From assembly GCF_024347635.1 (NCBI RefSeq), contig NZ_AP025511.1, positions 124,001 through 188,000 on the forward strand: a stretch of DNA of 64,000 nt, written 5' to 3'. A program made the translations under genes and the position numbers. The stretch's first letter is position 1. Every line of letters starts with the position of its first letter. Shown here in pieces: positions 50,560-60,654 of this stretch. The notes beneath the pieces are model-generated. The model had not been told where the DNA came from. It made no database searches and worked only from the letters and a program-made list of their open reading frames with translations. The stretch comes from Vibrio tasmaniensis. GTDB lineage: Bacteria; Pseudomonadota; Gammaproteobacteria; Enterobacterales; Vibrionaceae.

Positions 50560-52914
50560 ATGAATTTGAAAAAACTCTTCATTTTAGCTTTTGTTAGCGT
50601 CTTCTCAGGTTGTGCCGTCTACGCGGGGTTGAACTTCGATCAGCTCTTTGGTGAACAACAAGTCCGTGATCGCCAAGCGCCTATTCTTTCATCTCAAGCA
50701 CAGCATTTCATTGACGAAGTAAAGCCTATCATTGATAGCCGCTGTGTTGTTTGCCACGCTTGTTATGATGCACCTTGCCAGCTCAAAATGTCTTCAGTTG
50801 AAGGTATCGACCGAGGGGCGAGTAAGGCTCTCGTTTATCAAGGCACCCGTTTAACCGCCTCGGCCCCTACCCGCCTGTTTGAAGACGCGATAACAACTCA
50901 AGAGTGGCGTGATGCGGATTTTCATCCAGTGCTTAACGAGCGTATGCAGAATTCAACGGCTAACCTTGATGCTGGGCTTGTTTCTCGTATGTTGATGCAA
51001 AAAGAAAACCACCCTCTTCCAGATCAAACGCAACTTGAAGGCTTCGACTTTTCAACCGATCGCGACCAACAGTGTCCAACCATTGAAGAGTACGCTCAAT
51101 ACGAAAGAGATTACCCGACGTGGGGAATGCCTTATGGCATGCCGAACTTAGATAAAACGGAATACGCGACTTTAATGAGTTGGTTGGAAAACGGCGCGTT
51201 AATGAACGACCATATTCCACTGAATGATGCGGAACAAGAGCTCGTTGATATCTACGAGAGCTTTCTCAATAAGAGTGACAATAAAAGCCAGCTTTCAGCA
51301 CGTTATATCTATGAACATCTATTTCTATCACACCTCTACTTCTCGGATTTAGCTCAGCCAACACGCTTCTTCACCTTGGTTCGTTCTGCGACGCCTCCAG
51401 GTGAAGCGGTTCAACGCATCACGAGTCGTCGACCTTACGACGATCCAAAAGTGGATCGGGTTTATTATCGCCTGATTCCAGAGCAAGGCACCATCGTACA
51501 CAAAACACACATGCCTTTCGCATTAAATGAAGAACGCCTGAACAATTGGAATACATGGTTTGTGGATGCTCGTTACGCTGTCAAACAACTTCCTAGCTAC
51601 GCGATTGACGTCGCAGCGAATCCAATGACTTCATTTGAAGCACTTCCGGTGAACTCGCGCTTCCATTTCATGTTGGACAATGCACAAAACACCATCATGG
51701 CCTTTATCAAGGGGCCGGTGTGTCGCGGGCAGCTCGCACTCAACGTGATCAATGATAGATTCTGGGTACTATTCATCGATCCTGATAAAGCGGATCTGCC
51801 TGAAATTAATCAGTTTTATGCCAACCAGAAGCAAAACCTAAAGCTGCCTAGTGAACTAGAAAGCAACACTGTCCCTGTTACAAACTGGGTAAGCTACGCG
51901 AAGCAGCAAGCTCGATACCTTAATGCGAAATCAGACTTCACCAATCAATGGTTTGATAGCGGAGTAAATCTAGATACAAACATAATTTGGGATGGCAATG
52001 GCACGAACCCTAATGCCGCGCTTACTATCTTTAGACACTTTGATAGCGCTTCAGTTGTTCAAGGTTTAGTTGGCCCACAACCCAAGACAGCGTGGATTCT
52101 TGATTACGCCCTTCTAGAACGTATCCATTACCTTCTCGTTGCTGGTTTTGATGTCTACGGTAACTTCGGCCACCAACTGATTACGCGCATGTTTATGGAT
52201 TTCTTGCGCCTTGAAGGTGAGAGTAACTTCTTAACCCTTCTTCCAAAAGACGTTCGACACATTGAACACTCGAGTTGGTATGAAAACCAAAGCTCACAGT
52301 TGAGCGACTATTTACAGCGCAATATTGCACCTTTTGACCAACCAACCAACGTGGTTTACAAAACGACAGATCCGAAGCGTGAACTGCTTAATATGATCAA
52401 AGATAAGCTCGCGCCGATCCTAGATAATCGCTTTGATATTGTCGAAACAGGTTTTAGTCGGAAAAACGAAGCTCTGCTCAAACAAGTGAGTTTGATTAAG
52501 GGCGTTGGTCTGCGTCATGTGCCTCAATTAGTGACGATCATGATTGAAAGCGAGAACGGCGATGAGCAGCTGTTCACCATGATTCACAATAACGCTCACA
52601 GCAACATTTCAAGCCTGTTCAATGAAGAGGGTAATCGAGATTACGCCAATGACGACTTAACACTCGTACGTGGCGTTGTAGGTAGCTACCCAGCCGCTTA
52701 TCTGTCATTAACTGAGCGCGATATACCGACTCTGGTTAAAGCACTGCAAAGCTTGGACACAGAAAAAGATTACGTCGCGTTGCTGGATAAGTTTGCAGTA
52801 CGACGCAGTTCGCCTGAGTTCTGGCCATTCAGCGACCGAGTTCACCGTTGGTATCAACAAGATCAACCGATTGAGTTTGGTTTATTGGATTACAACCGTT
52901 TTGAGAATAGATAG
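50560..52914 (+). CDS. cti: Fatty acid cis/trans isomerase
   Basis: 784 residues. The N-terminal signal ends in a lipobox-like FSGC, and the CVVCHACYDAPCQ segment holds the cytochrome-c-type heme motif (CxxCH) characteristic of Cti. Cti converts cis-unsaturated fatty acids of existing phospholipids to trans in the periplasm, stiffening the membrane under solvent or heat stress. Conserved blocks include WGMPYGMPNLDKTEY and HLFLSHLYFSDL. No strong ribosome site before the ATG. Terminated by the hairpin at 53006. Confidence 0.92.
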   Translation: MNLKKLFILAFVSVFSGCAVYAGLNFDQLFGEQQVRDRQAPILSSQAQHFIDEVKPIIDSRCVVCHACYDAPCQLKMSSVEGIDRGASKALVYQGTRLTASAPTRLFEDAITTQEWRDADFHPVLNERMQNSTANLDAGLVSRMLMQKENHPLPDQTQLEGFDFSTDRDQQCPTIEEYAQYERDYPTWGMPYGMPNLDKTEYATLMSWLENGALMNDHIPLNDAEQELVDIYESFLNKSDNKSQLSARYIYEHLFLSHLYFSDLAQPTRFFTLVRSATPPGEAVQRITSRRPYDDPKVDRVYYRLIPEQGTIVHKTHMPFALNEERLNNWNTWFVDARYAVKQLPSYAIDVAANPMTSFEALPVNSRFHFMLDNAQNTIMAFIKGPVCRGQLALNVINDRFWVLFIDPDKADLPEINQFYANQKQNLKLPSELESNTVPVTNWVSYAKQQARYLNAKSDFTNQWFDSGVNLDTNIIWDGNGTNPNAALTIFRHFDSASVVQGLVGPQPKTAWILDYALLERIHYLLVAGFDVYGNFGHQLITRMFMDFLRLEGESNFLTLLPKDVRHIEHSSWYENQSSQLSDYLQRNIAPFDQPTNVVYKTTDPKRELLNMIKDKLAPILDNRFDIVETGFSRKNEALLKQVSLIKGVGLRHVPQLVTIMIESENGDEQLFTMIHNNAHSNISSLFNEEGNRDYANDDLTLVRGVVGSYPAAYLSLTERDIPTLVKALQSLDTEKDYVALLDKFAVRRSSPEFWPFSDRVHRWYQQDQPIEFGLLDYNRFENR

Positions 52915-53005
52915 TCAGCAACAAACCCTGGTTACTTGATTATCGAGCTTGAACCAAAATCCGTATAAATGGCTAATTTTTTAGAAAAGAAGACTCGCTG
53001 AGCAT

Positions 53006-53046
53006 AAAAAATCCTCTGATGAGTATTCATTCAGAGGATTTTTTGT
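53006..53046. terminator. Terminator between cti and torS
   Basis: A 14-bp perfect stem (53006-53019 with 53031-53044), 11-nt loop, A/T-rich ends on both strands, for the convergent cti and torS genes. Confidence 0.9.
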
Positions 53047-53077
53047 GTGTTTCTCGGATTAGCACAGGCTCACATCG

Positions 53078-56000
53078 TTAAGCGGAAACATAGGGCACAA
53101 GTGCCTTCAACGAGTCTCTTACTAATTCCGATAAAGCTTGGTCATTATCTCGATACTGCAATAATGGTTCTTCGCTTGCTTCAATGCTCTGACACAAGCT
53201 GTACAGTGCTGAGAGACCCAAGCTACCCGCCGACCCTTTAAGTTTGTGCGCCAAGGACTTCACTTCTCGTCCATCATCCGCTTGACTCGCCTCAGCCAGT
53301 TCATTCAAGGTCAGGTCACTGCTTTCATCAAACAGCGCAACAATCTGTTTCATTTTCTCTAATCCAAGAATCGACAGATCACCCTCTATCACTTTGGAAT
53401 CAATCAATTTCACCGGAGCCTCTCCTTGGTCTTGGGAATCAGTTGTATCATATTGAGAATCAATTATAGCCGTGTGATTAGCCAATACATTTGCCATCTG
53501 TGTGCCGTTCAGTCCATCACTGTTACTCTCAATTACGCGTTTATAGTTTTGTTTGCAAACAGCATCGTTCGGATCCGGCTGTGGTAACAACAGTGCTTTA
53601 CCATCGAGTTGAGTAACGATGATCTGAGAAAGAGCCTCTTTCTCCAACGGTTTAGGCAAGAAACCATCGAACCCTGATGCTAAATAGCTTTCGACTTCTT
53701 CATTGAATACATGCGCCGACACCGCCACCATAGGGGGTATATTTAGCGGCTCAGCCGTGGACGTTTGTTCTAGAATCGCTTTTAACTGTTGAATCAGCTC
53801 TATGCCATCACAATCGGGTAGATTGATGTCTACCAACGCAATATCAAACGCCTGCTCACTGAATATAGCTCTGGCCTCTTCTCCTGTTGTCGCCATCACA
53901 ACGTCATGGCCTAGGTTATTCAGAAATCCTTCAGCAACAATGCAGTTAACAGGGTTATCTTCAATCAACAATACTTTGGCACGGATACAAGCTTCAATAG
54001 TCGGTGCTTTCGTTTCAATCTTCTCACCCGCGAACAAAGGTACTGAGAACCAGAATTGGCTCCCCTCTCCTTCTTCAGAATGAACGCCAATATCACCGTT
54101 CATTGCCTGCATGATACTTTTGCTGATCGCTAGTCCAAGCCCTGTGCCGCCCGCTTTGTTACGACCACTACCGGTTTGGGTGAACGCATCAAACAGACAA
54201 GCTTGCTCGTTGCTATCAATGCCAACACCTGTGTCTGACACTTCAAACATCACTCGATTTTCATCTTCGATATCTAAGCTGATAAAGATATCGACCGAAC
54301 CACTTTCCGTAAACTTAATTGCATTGCCTACTAGGTTATTCAAGATTTGACTGATTCGTGTCACGTCACCACGCCAATAGCGTTGTACGTTACTTTCAAT
54401 ATGGAAATCGAAATTAAGTTTCTTCTCAGCAGCGCGCCCTTCCATGAGTTGATAGGTATCTTTAACCATTTGGTAGAGATCAAACGAAGCCGTGCGTATT
54501 TCTAAATGCCCCGCTTCTATCTTTGAGTAATCAAGCACGTCATTCAAAATGGCGAGAAGATTCTTGCCGCTGCGGTTAATGATATCGGCATAACCCGATT
54601 GCAAAGGATCTAGCCCAGTATCTTTAAGTAATCGAGCCGTACCTAATACACCGTTCATCGGTGTTCGTATTTCATGGCTCATCGTCGCGAGGAAGGCGGA
54701 CTTAGCCCGGCTTGCTTGCTCTGCGGCACTACGAGCCTTAGCGTGATTTTCCACCTCGACATTCAACTTCTCATTGGTTTTTTGCAGTTGATAAGTTCGG
54801 TCGGTGACCAATTCTTCTAAGTGCTCTTTATGTTCTTCGAGCTCACGTTTCGCCTTCGCTTCTCCAACGGCTACCACTTGTAGCGCCTGTGCCGTATTTC
54901 TCGCTGTAATAATAGCCTCACCCATATGAGCCAGTTCATCATTACCTTTAACCGAGATATCGATATTCAGACGCCCCTGAGCGATAGACATCAAAGCTGA
55001 AGAGTATTCAGTAAGACGTTTAACCACCGAGATATAAACAACTCGCCACACAATAACGGCAACGATAACCAAGCCAATAACCGAAATCACCGACAACGAC
55101 CATTGAGCTAGATTCAGCGTGCTAGTCAGCTCATCAACCGCTTTTTTGGTACTTAGATTCGAATCGTCGATCAATTGGTTAACCGTTGTATTCAGTTGCG
55201 AAAACAGCTCCAGCGTATTTTGCATCAAAAATTCAGATTTTTTGGTGTTCTCATATTGTTCTAGCGATATATCGAACACGACTTGGCGTTTTCTTAGCTC
55301 TTCTAGAAGCTGAGACATCTGCGCCGAACGAGTCGGATCTTCGACCGCTTTCACACGGCGCGCCATAATTCTTAGATTAGATTCAAACTCAGATTGGATT
55401 TGATGAATACGTTCAACGTTAGTGACCGTCTGTGTTTCTTCAATTTGATTAAGCATTTTGTACGCCAACAAATGTAATTCATGCAAGCGTTCAGACAAAT
55501 CAAGGTCAACCTCAACAAGCGCATCTAAGGCTTGGTAGGCTTTATCAGTTTGCTTAGTTTCTAGTAGGTCATAGATGTGTGTGACGTTGGCAACTGCGAT
55601 GGTGGCCGTGTTCAACACTTGGGTTCGGGTTAGCTGTTCTAGCTCTTCCGCAAGTAGACGCATCTCTTCAACACGAGAAGAAAGTTCCTTGTTTAACCAA
55701 AGCTTACGTTCAACTGACACGCCCAACTCAGCCAGTGTATTAATAACACTTTGGACATTGTTTTCGAGTTTATTCAGAAGTTGGGAATCAAAGCTGTCGA
55801 CGCCAAGTTCTTTAATATGCTGAAGAAGCGACTCAAGTTGACCGAACAACATCGTGCCCGCCTCTTTTCTTTCTGCTTCATTTCTCGCATTAGAAAGCGT
55901 TTGTACCGACGAAATAATACGGTTACTCAACTCAGATACTTGACGAGCTTCGATCATGGCAGGAAGAGCAGAATCGACGACGTTTCTTTCTGTCTTTGCT

Positions 56001-56110
56001 ACAAAGCTAAAACCAGAAACACCGATCAATGCAGACAATAAAACCAACAGGGCCATCACTAAGAATGAGGCCAGTAGCTTGCGTCCAATACTCGCTGAAG
56101 CTAACAACAT
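53078..56110 (-). CDS. torS: Hybrid sensor histidine kinase TorS
   Basis: 1010 residues. TM1 (~12-32), a long periplasmic helical sensor (~35-335), TM2 (~338-360), HAMP and coiled coil, kinase with H box ([15 protein letters not shown]), G boxes ([24 protein letters not shown]), receiver with Asp in [13 protein letters not shown] (~770), and a C-terminal HPt domain with [16 protein letters not shown]. This is the four-step phosphorelay architecture of TorS, the TMAO sensor. The adjacent, divergent torT encodes its periplasmic partner. TorR is not in the window. Confidence 0.9.
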   Translation of the reverse strand: MLLASASIGRKLLASFLVMALLVLLSALIGVSGFSFVAKTERNVVDSALPAMIEARQVSELSNRIISSVQTLSNARNEAERKEAGTMLFGQLESLLQHIKELGVDSFDSQLLNKLENNVQSVINTLAELGVSVERKLWLNKELSSRVEEMRLLAEELEQLTRTQVLNTATIAVANVTHIYDLLETKQTDKAYQALDALVEVDLDLSERLHELHLLAYKMLNQIEETQTVTNVERIHQIQSEFESNLRIMARRVKAVEDPTRSAQMSQLLEELRKRQVVFDISLEQYENTKKSEFLMQNTLELFSQLNTTVNQLIDDSNLSTKKAVDELTSTLNLAQWSLSVISVIGLVIVAVIVWRVVYISVVKRLTEYSSALMSIAQGRLNIDISVKGNDELAHMGEAIITARNTAQALQVVAVGEAKAKRELEEHKEHLEELVTDRTYQLQKTNEKLNVEVENHAKARSAAEQASRAKSAFLATMSHEIRTPMNGVLGTARLLKDTGLDPLQSGYADIINRSGKNLLAILNDVLDYSKIEAGHLEIRTASFDLYQMVKDTYQLMEGRAAEKKLNFDFHIESNVQRYWRGDVTRISQILNNLVGNAIKFTESGSVDIFISLDIEDENRVMFEVSDTGVGIDSNEQACLFDAFTQTGSGRNKAGGTGLGLAISKSIMQAMNGDIGVHSEEGEGSQFWFSVPLFAGEKIETKAPTIEACIRAKVLLIEDNPVNCIVAEGFLNNLGHDVVMATTGEEARAIFSEQAFDIALVDINLPDCDGIELIQQLKAILEQTSTAEPLNIPPMVAVSAHVFNEEVESYLASGFDGFLPKPLEKEALSQIIVTQLDGKALLLPQPDPNDAVCKQNYKRVIESNSDGLNGTQMANVLANHTAIIDSQYDTTDSQDQGEAPVKLIDSKVIEGDLSILGLEKMKQIVALFDESSDLTLNELAEASQADDGREVKSLAHKLKGSAGSLGLSALYSLCQSIEASEEPLLQYRDNDQALSELVRDSLKALVPYVSA

Positions 56111-56202
56111 AAACTCTAAACCTTAAAACGTTCTTCTTTACCCATGCAGAATACGCTATATTTTGCAGTGTTTCTTATCTAAAACCAATAAAACGGCAAT
56201 TC

Positions 56203-57231
56203 ATGCTATCTAGACCTTTAACTTCAAAAATTATTCTTTCATTACTAGCATCAGTCACTACTGTAGCAAGTGCTAGTGAGCCTTTGAGCCCAATAAAACC
56301 GGCAGAAGCCACATCACAAAAAGAAAAAATTTGTGCCATTTATCCGCACCTAAAAGACTCTTATTGGTTATCGGTTAACTACGGAATGGTCTCAGAAGCA
56401 GAAAAGCAACAAGTCGAACTTAGAGTGTTGGAAGCTGGCGGTTACCCCAACGTAGCCAAACAGGCCTCACAACTGGTGCTTTGCACGCAATGGGGAGCTG
56501 ATGCCATTATTTTAGGCACCGTTTCGCCTGACGCTTACCATGAGAATCTGACCAACTGGGTCGGAGCAACCCCTGTGTTTGCCACAGTCAATGAGTTAAC
56601 CGTCAATAAAGAGCAACAAAGAGTATTAAAAGGCACGGTCGGTGTCGACTGGTATCAAATGGGCTTCCAAGTCGGAGAGTTTTTGTCGAAAAGACATCCA
56701 AAAGGGTCAGGAGAAACACCTATCGCCCTATTACTTGGCCCACAAGCAAGCGGTGGCACTAAACCTGTGGCGCTCGGGTTTTATGATGCAATCAAATCGA
56801 GCGATATCAAAATCGCGATCAGCTATTGGGCAGACAACGATAAAGAACTGCAAAGAAACTTGGTACAACAAGTCATCGAACAACCGGATATTCAATATAT
56901 TGTCGGAAGTGCAGTCGCGATTGAAGCTGCGATAAGTGAACTAAGAGCTGCGGGTAAAACCAAAGATATTGGGTTAATTTCAAGTTACTTAAGTCACGGA
57001 ATCTACCGCGGTTTACTTCGTAACAAGGTGCTTTTTGCACCAACAGATAAAATGGTTGAACAAGGTCGCTTGTCGGTAAAGCAAGCCACCCATTACTTGC
57101 GTGGTCAACCTTATGAAAAACATAGTGCACCCATGATTGAGGCACTGACACCAGCAACACTCAAAGATCAAATTATCGCCGACTCATTGTCACCTTCTGA
57201 GTTTCGCCCGGTATTCAGTGTGAATCCTTAG
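56203..57231 (+). CDS. torT: TMAO-binding periplasmic protein TorT
   Basis: 342 residues with a signal peptide (IILSLLASVTTVASAS) and a type I periplasmic-binding fold: ICAIYPHLKDSYWLSVNYGM, LVLCTQWGADAIILGTVSPD, GVDWYQMGFQVGEFL, ALLLGPQASGGTKPVALGF. This is the TorT pattern. TorT binds TMAO and signals to TorS. It begins 92 bp from torS on the opposite strand, a shared promoter region. Confidence 0.9.
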   Translation: MLSRPLTSKIILSLLASVTTVASASEPLSPIKPAEATSQKEKICAIYPHLKDSYWLSVNYGMVSEAEKQQVELRVLEAGGYPNVAKQASQLVLCTQWGADAIILGTVSPDAYHENLTNWVGATPVFATVNELTVNKEQQRVLKGTVGVDWYQMGFQVGEFLSKRHPKGSGETPIALLLGPQASGGTKPVALGFYDAIKSSDIKIAISYWADNDKELQRNLVQQVIEQPDIQYIVGSAVAIEAAISELRAAGKTKDIGLISSYLSHGIYRGLLRNKVLFAPTDKMVEQGRLSVKQATHYLRGQPYEKHSAPMIEALTPATLKDQIIADSLSPSEFRPVFSVNP

Positions 57232-57291
57232 TGCTATATTGACTAAAGAACTCAAAACAATAAAAACGAATCAATCATTTAGGGAACATCC

Positions 57292-57747
57292 ATGCAAAAA
57301 ACGACGCGTACTATGCCAACGCATAAGAATATCGCTTTGGTCGCTCATGACCATTTCAAACCTGAGCTATTAAGATGGGTCAAAGAGAACAAAGAAAAAC
57401 TACAAAAGCACTTCCTTTATGCAACAGGCACGACGGGTTCTCTACTCAGTAAAGAAACAGGCTTAGCAATTAAGAGTATGATCAGTGGCCCAATGGGCGG
57501 TGACCAACAACTTGGTGCGCTTATCTCTGAAGGAAAAATTGATATGATGATTTTCTTCTGGGATCCATTGAATGCCGTACCACACGACCCAGACGTAAAA
57601 GCACTGCTTCGTATCGCAAGTGTTTGGAATATCCCTGTAGCAACCAACCGCGCTACCGCTAACTTCCTGTTTAACTCTTCACTGCTTGAAGAAGAAGTGA
57701 TCATTGAGATCCCAGACTACGAAGCGTACCTAACTGAGCGAACTTAA
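57292..57747 (+). CDS. mgsA: Methylglyoxal synthase
   Basis: 151 residues, full length. It converts dihydroxyacetone phosphate to methylglyoxal and phosphate. Conserved parts are [15 protein letters not shown], the ATGTTGSLL phosphate site, [13 protein letters not shown] with catalytic Asp, and [20 protein letters not shown]. Single gene after torT, own ribosome site AGGGAAC. Downstream are a short inverted/direct repeat cluster (57756-57813) and a terminator. Confidence 0.96.
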   Translation: MQKTTRTMPTHKNIALVAHDHFKPELLRWVKENKEKLQKHFLYATGTTGSLLSKETGLAIKSMISGPMGGDQQLGALISEGKIDMMIFFWDPLNAVPHDPDVKALLRIASVWNIPVATNRATANFLFNSSLLEEEVIIEIPDYEAYLTERT

Positions 57748-57832
57748 TAGTTCAGCGCTCTTAACTAAGCAAATCGCTTCGCTAAGAACTAAGAAAAACG
57801 CTTCGTTAAGAGCCAAGATAACGTCACAGACT

Positions 57833-57861
57833 AAAAAGCCTGCTTCATCGCAGGCTTTTTG
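57833..57861. terminator. Terminator between mgsA and convergent VOC gene
   Basis: An 11-bp perfect stem (57833-57843 with 57850-57860), 6-nt loop, A5/T5 flanks; works on both strands. Confidence 0.92.
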
Positions 57862-57881
57862 TTCACTAGAATCTTAACTCG

Positions 57882-58232
57882 CTACTTGTCACTCCACACA
57901 GCCATCTCATTGCCACTTGGCTCTCTAAAATGGAAACGTCTGCCACCGGGGAAACTAAATATCTCACGATTTATCTCGCCACCGGCATCAATCACGTCAC
58001 GCTCGGTTTGATCAAGATCTTCGCTATAGAAAACCATCAGCGCCGCGCCACTTTCAGCATTAGACGCCAGATCCGCTAAATAAAACCCACCCATTAAGCC
58101 TTTACCTTCAAAAGCAGAATACTCAGGACCATAGTCTTCAAAGCTCCAACCAAACACTTGGCTGAAAAACACCTTAGTCGCGGCGATGTCTCGCGCGGCA
58201 AATTCAATGTAGTTAATAGAGCCGTGTTCCAT
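57882..58232 (-). CDS. VOC-superfamily (glyoxalase/bleomycin-resistance-like) protein
   Basis: 116 residues, a single VOC domain: HGSINYIEFAARDIAATKVFF, GWSFEDYGPEYSAFEG, FYSEDLDQTERDVIDAGGE and a C-terminal FHFREPSGNEMAVWS. Metal ligands seem partly present (His3, Glu in SGNEMAV). AAGGA precedes the ATG. It converges on mgsA, which invites a link to methylglyoxal metabolism, but glyoxalase I activity is not shown. Confidence 0.82.
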   Translation of the reverse strand: MEHGSINYIEFAARDIAATKVFFSQVFGWSFEDYGPEYSAFEGKGLMGGFYLADLASNAESGAALMVFYSEDLDQTERDVIDAGGEINREIFSFPGGRRFHFREPSGNEMAVWSDK

Positions 58233-58401
58233 AGCGCATTCCTTCTGCTGTATGCCTTGTACCGAATGATAGTAGCTTGTCTTTCATGGTAATAGCTTAC
58301 CGCTAATGGTAGAAGCTGTTTCTAATCATCGTAGGCTTCGCCCTGATAATCATAAAGAGTGGGCTTGAAGATATAAAATTGGATAATCTCGTCAAATAAC
58401 A

Positions 58402-60477
58402 TCACTTCTTACGAACGACTGGGTAATCAGAGCCATGCAGTTCTTGTACAAAGCCAGAACCGTCACCGCTGTGCGTGATCCAAACTTTCTCTTTCGCTCG
58501 CGTCATAGCCACATAAAACAAGCGGCGCTCCTCCGCATAAGGGAACACATCCGAAGATTCAGTCAACGCACCATCAATATGCAGCTGTTTCTTCTTAGCA
58601 GGGAACTGCCCTTCATCCACGCAAAGAATAATCACAAAGTCCGCTTCTCTACCCTTACTCGCGTGACAAGTCATGAAGCTGATATCAATTGAGGTGTAGA
58701 TTTTTTTCCAGTCATCCAACAGTTCAGGTTTGTGGTAATGATTTCGCCCAAGCAGCATCATAGATTTATTGGCTTTGCCTTTAGCTTGCCTGTTTATCTG
58801 ATCGAGGATCTTCTCAACTTCTTTGCTTGGCGCACTATAAACCGACTTCTGTTTCTGTTGCTTGAAGCTGTTGAGCTCTTTTGGTAATTGAATCGGGTTT
58901 TCCTGCACAAAGCGATTGGCAACCGAACCTAACTGATTGTTAAATCGATAAGTCGTATCTAGATGATGAATTGTCGAGCTCTCAAAACGATCTTTAAAGC
59001 CCGTGGTCAAGTCAACATCCGCCCCCGCAAACTGGTAAATTGACTGCCAGTCATCGCCTACCGCAAAAATAGAAGCTTGGTGTTGCGCTTTCGACTGGTT
59101 ACATAGCGCTTCAACCAAGGCAAGGCGATCTGGCGAGATATCTTGATATTCATCGATCATGATGAACTTCCAAGGCGAAATGAATTTCCCCTTCTCGACA
59201 TACTGTGTCGCTCGGCTAATCATGATTGAGAAGTCGATATGATTCTGTTCTTTCAATTCCTTTTGCCACGCGGTCACACACGGCCAACACAATGAGAGTT
59301 CACTGTTGAGACGCGTGTAGTCTCGGTGATCGATCAGCTGTTGTTGCACTTCTTTCTTCGATAAACCAGATGCATTCAACTGCTCAAGCTGCTTCTCAAG
59401 CCAAGCTATCAGCTTGAGGTTTGAAACATGGCTACCTAACTCATCGTCACCGGTTAAATAAGCGATTGGCCATTTAGACAAGTGCTTTTGCCAACGTTTA
59501 AAGTTGGTCGGCGTCATCCAGTGCTTCTTCAACCAATCAATGCACCATGCTTGGCGTTGATTGTCATCGAGCGCGAGCGGAGAAATAACCACGCGTTCAG
59601 GTTCAACCTGATTAAGGATCTTTAAACCCAACTGATGGAAAGTGCTCACTTGCACCTTCTCTGCTGATAAGCCAACTTTGCTATTAAGGCGCTGTTTCAT
59701 CTCTTCCGCGGCTTCGCGACCAAAGGCGAGCAGTAGCAATTCTTCAGCTTGAGCTTGATGACTTTGCAGTAAATACGCGACGCGAGCTGTAAGAACACTG
59801 GTTTTACCCGAACCGGCACCCGCTAAAATAAGGTTGTGATCATCATTCATCAACACCGCATATTGCTGCGATAAGTTCAGTGGTGACGATTCACATTGAG
59901 CAAACAATACTTCCCAGTTTTGTCTTTCTGTCTCTAACCACTGTTGATTCCTCTCGGCTTGCTTAATTTCCGTTTCAGACAACCATGGCTGCATTCGAGC
60001 GATGCGGTTTGGCATACGCTGTGCGGCTTCCTCTAGAGTCATGGTCATATTTTCTAGACCAGCATTGACCATGTCGACCCAAGTCTTCACTTTAGAATGC
60101 GGTAGGAAAGCAGGAAGTTGCTCAAGACGTGTCAATTCAGCTTCCCATTGAGGAACGTGCTCTGCCAACTGTTCACATTGTCTGTCATGCCACTTCTGAT
60201 AAGCAGCAACCGATGCGCGCGCAAATTGACGGCATTGTTCCCACGGAAGGCCTTGGACTAACCAACTTCGCTGCTTGCCATCTTGTTGATTAGCAAAAAA
60301 CTGCAACGATCCCCAAAACAACCCGCGCTTTATCGCGATCTTTCCACTCCAAATAGTGAAAGGGATACGTTCTTCACTGCCTACTGAAGATAACAGCAGG
60401 CGTGGACCATCAAGCTCAACCTGATGATATTCATTTTGAATAAAAAACTGTGCAGTCTTATTAGCGCTTAGCTGCAT
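58402..60477 (-). CDS. helD: DNA helicase IV
   Basis: 691 residues, matching E. coli HelD (684). After an N-terminal helicase-IV domain (~1-200), a UvrD/Rep SF1 motor shows motif I LILAGAGSGKTSVL, motif II IDEYQDIS, motif III GDDWQSIYQFAGAD, motif V TCHASKGREADFVI and motif VI ERRLFYVAMTRAK. It unwinds DNA 3' to 5'. Monocistronic, divergent from the YccS-type gene. Confidence 0.94.
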   Translation of the reverse strand: MQLSANKTAQFFIQNEYHQVELDGPRLLLSSVGSEERIPFTIWSGKIAIKRGLFWGSLQFFANQQDGKQRSWLVQGLPWEQCRQFARASVAAYQKWHDRQCEQLAEHVPQWEAELTRLEQLPAFLPHSKVKTWVDMVNAGLENMTMTLEEAAQRMPNRIARMQPWLSETEIKQAERNQQWLETERQNWEVLFAQCESSPLNLSQQYAVLMNDDHNLILAGAGSGKTSVLTARVAYLLQSHQAQAEELLLLAFGREAAEEMKQRLNSKVGLSAEKVQVSTFHQLGLKILNQVEPERVVISPLALDDNQRQAWCIDWLKKHWMTPTNFKRWQKHLSKWPIAYLTGDDELGSHVSNLKLIAWLEKQLEQLNASGLSKKEVQQQLIDHRDYTRLNSELSLCWPCVTAWQKELKEQNHIDFSIMISRATQYVEKGKFISPWKFIMIDEYQDISPDRLALVEALCNQSKAQHQASIFAVGDDWQSIYQFAGADVDLTTGFKDRFESSTIHHLDTTYRFNNQLGSVANRFVQENPIQLPKELNSFKQQKQKSVYSAPSKEVEKILDQINRQAKGKANKSMMLLGRNHYHKPELLDDWKKIYTSIDISFMTCHASKGREADFVIILCVDEGQFPAKKKQLHIDGALTESSDVFPYAEERRLFYVAMTRAKEKVWITHSGDGSGFVQELHGSDYPVVRKK

Positions 60478-60654
60478 TGGAGCGTGCTCTTTAATTGGGA
60501 ATATTCAATTTATATCATGATGCAGTGAGAATTAATAATGTCTCACGGCTTATCGACGCTTTCATGACCACCTAGGGGCAATTATGGATAAGTATCAAAT
60601 TCTTGTGCTTGATTTCTGTTAGGATTATGGTTTTAGTGTGTCAAGTGAGCGACT

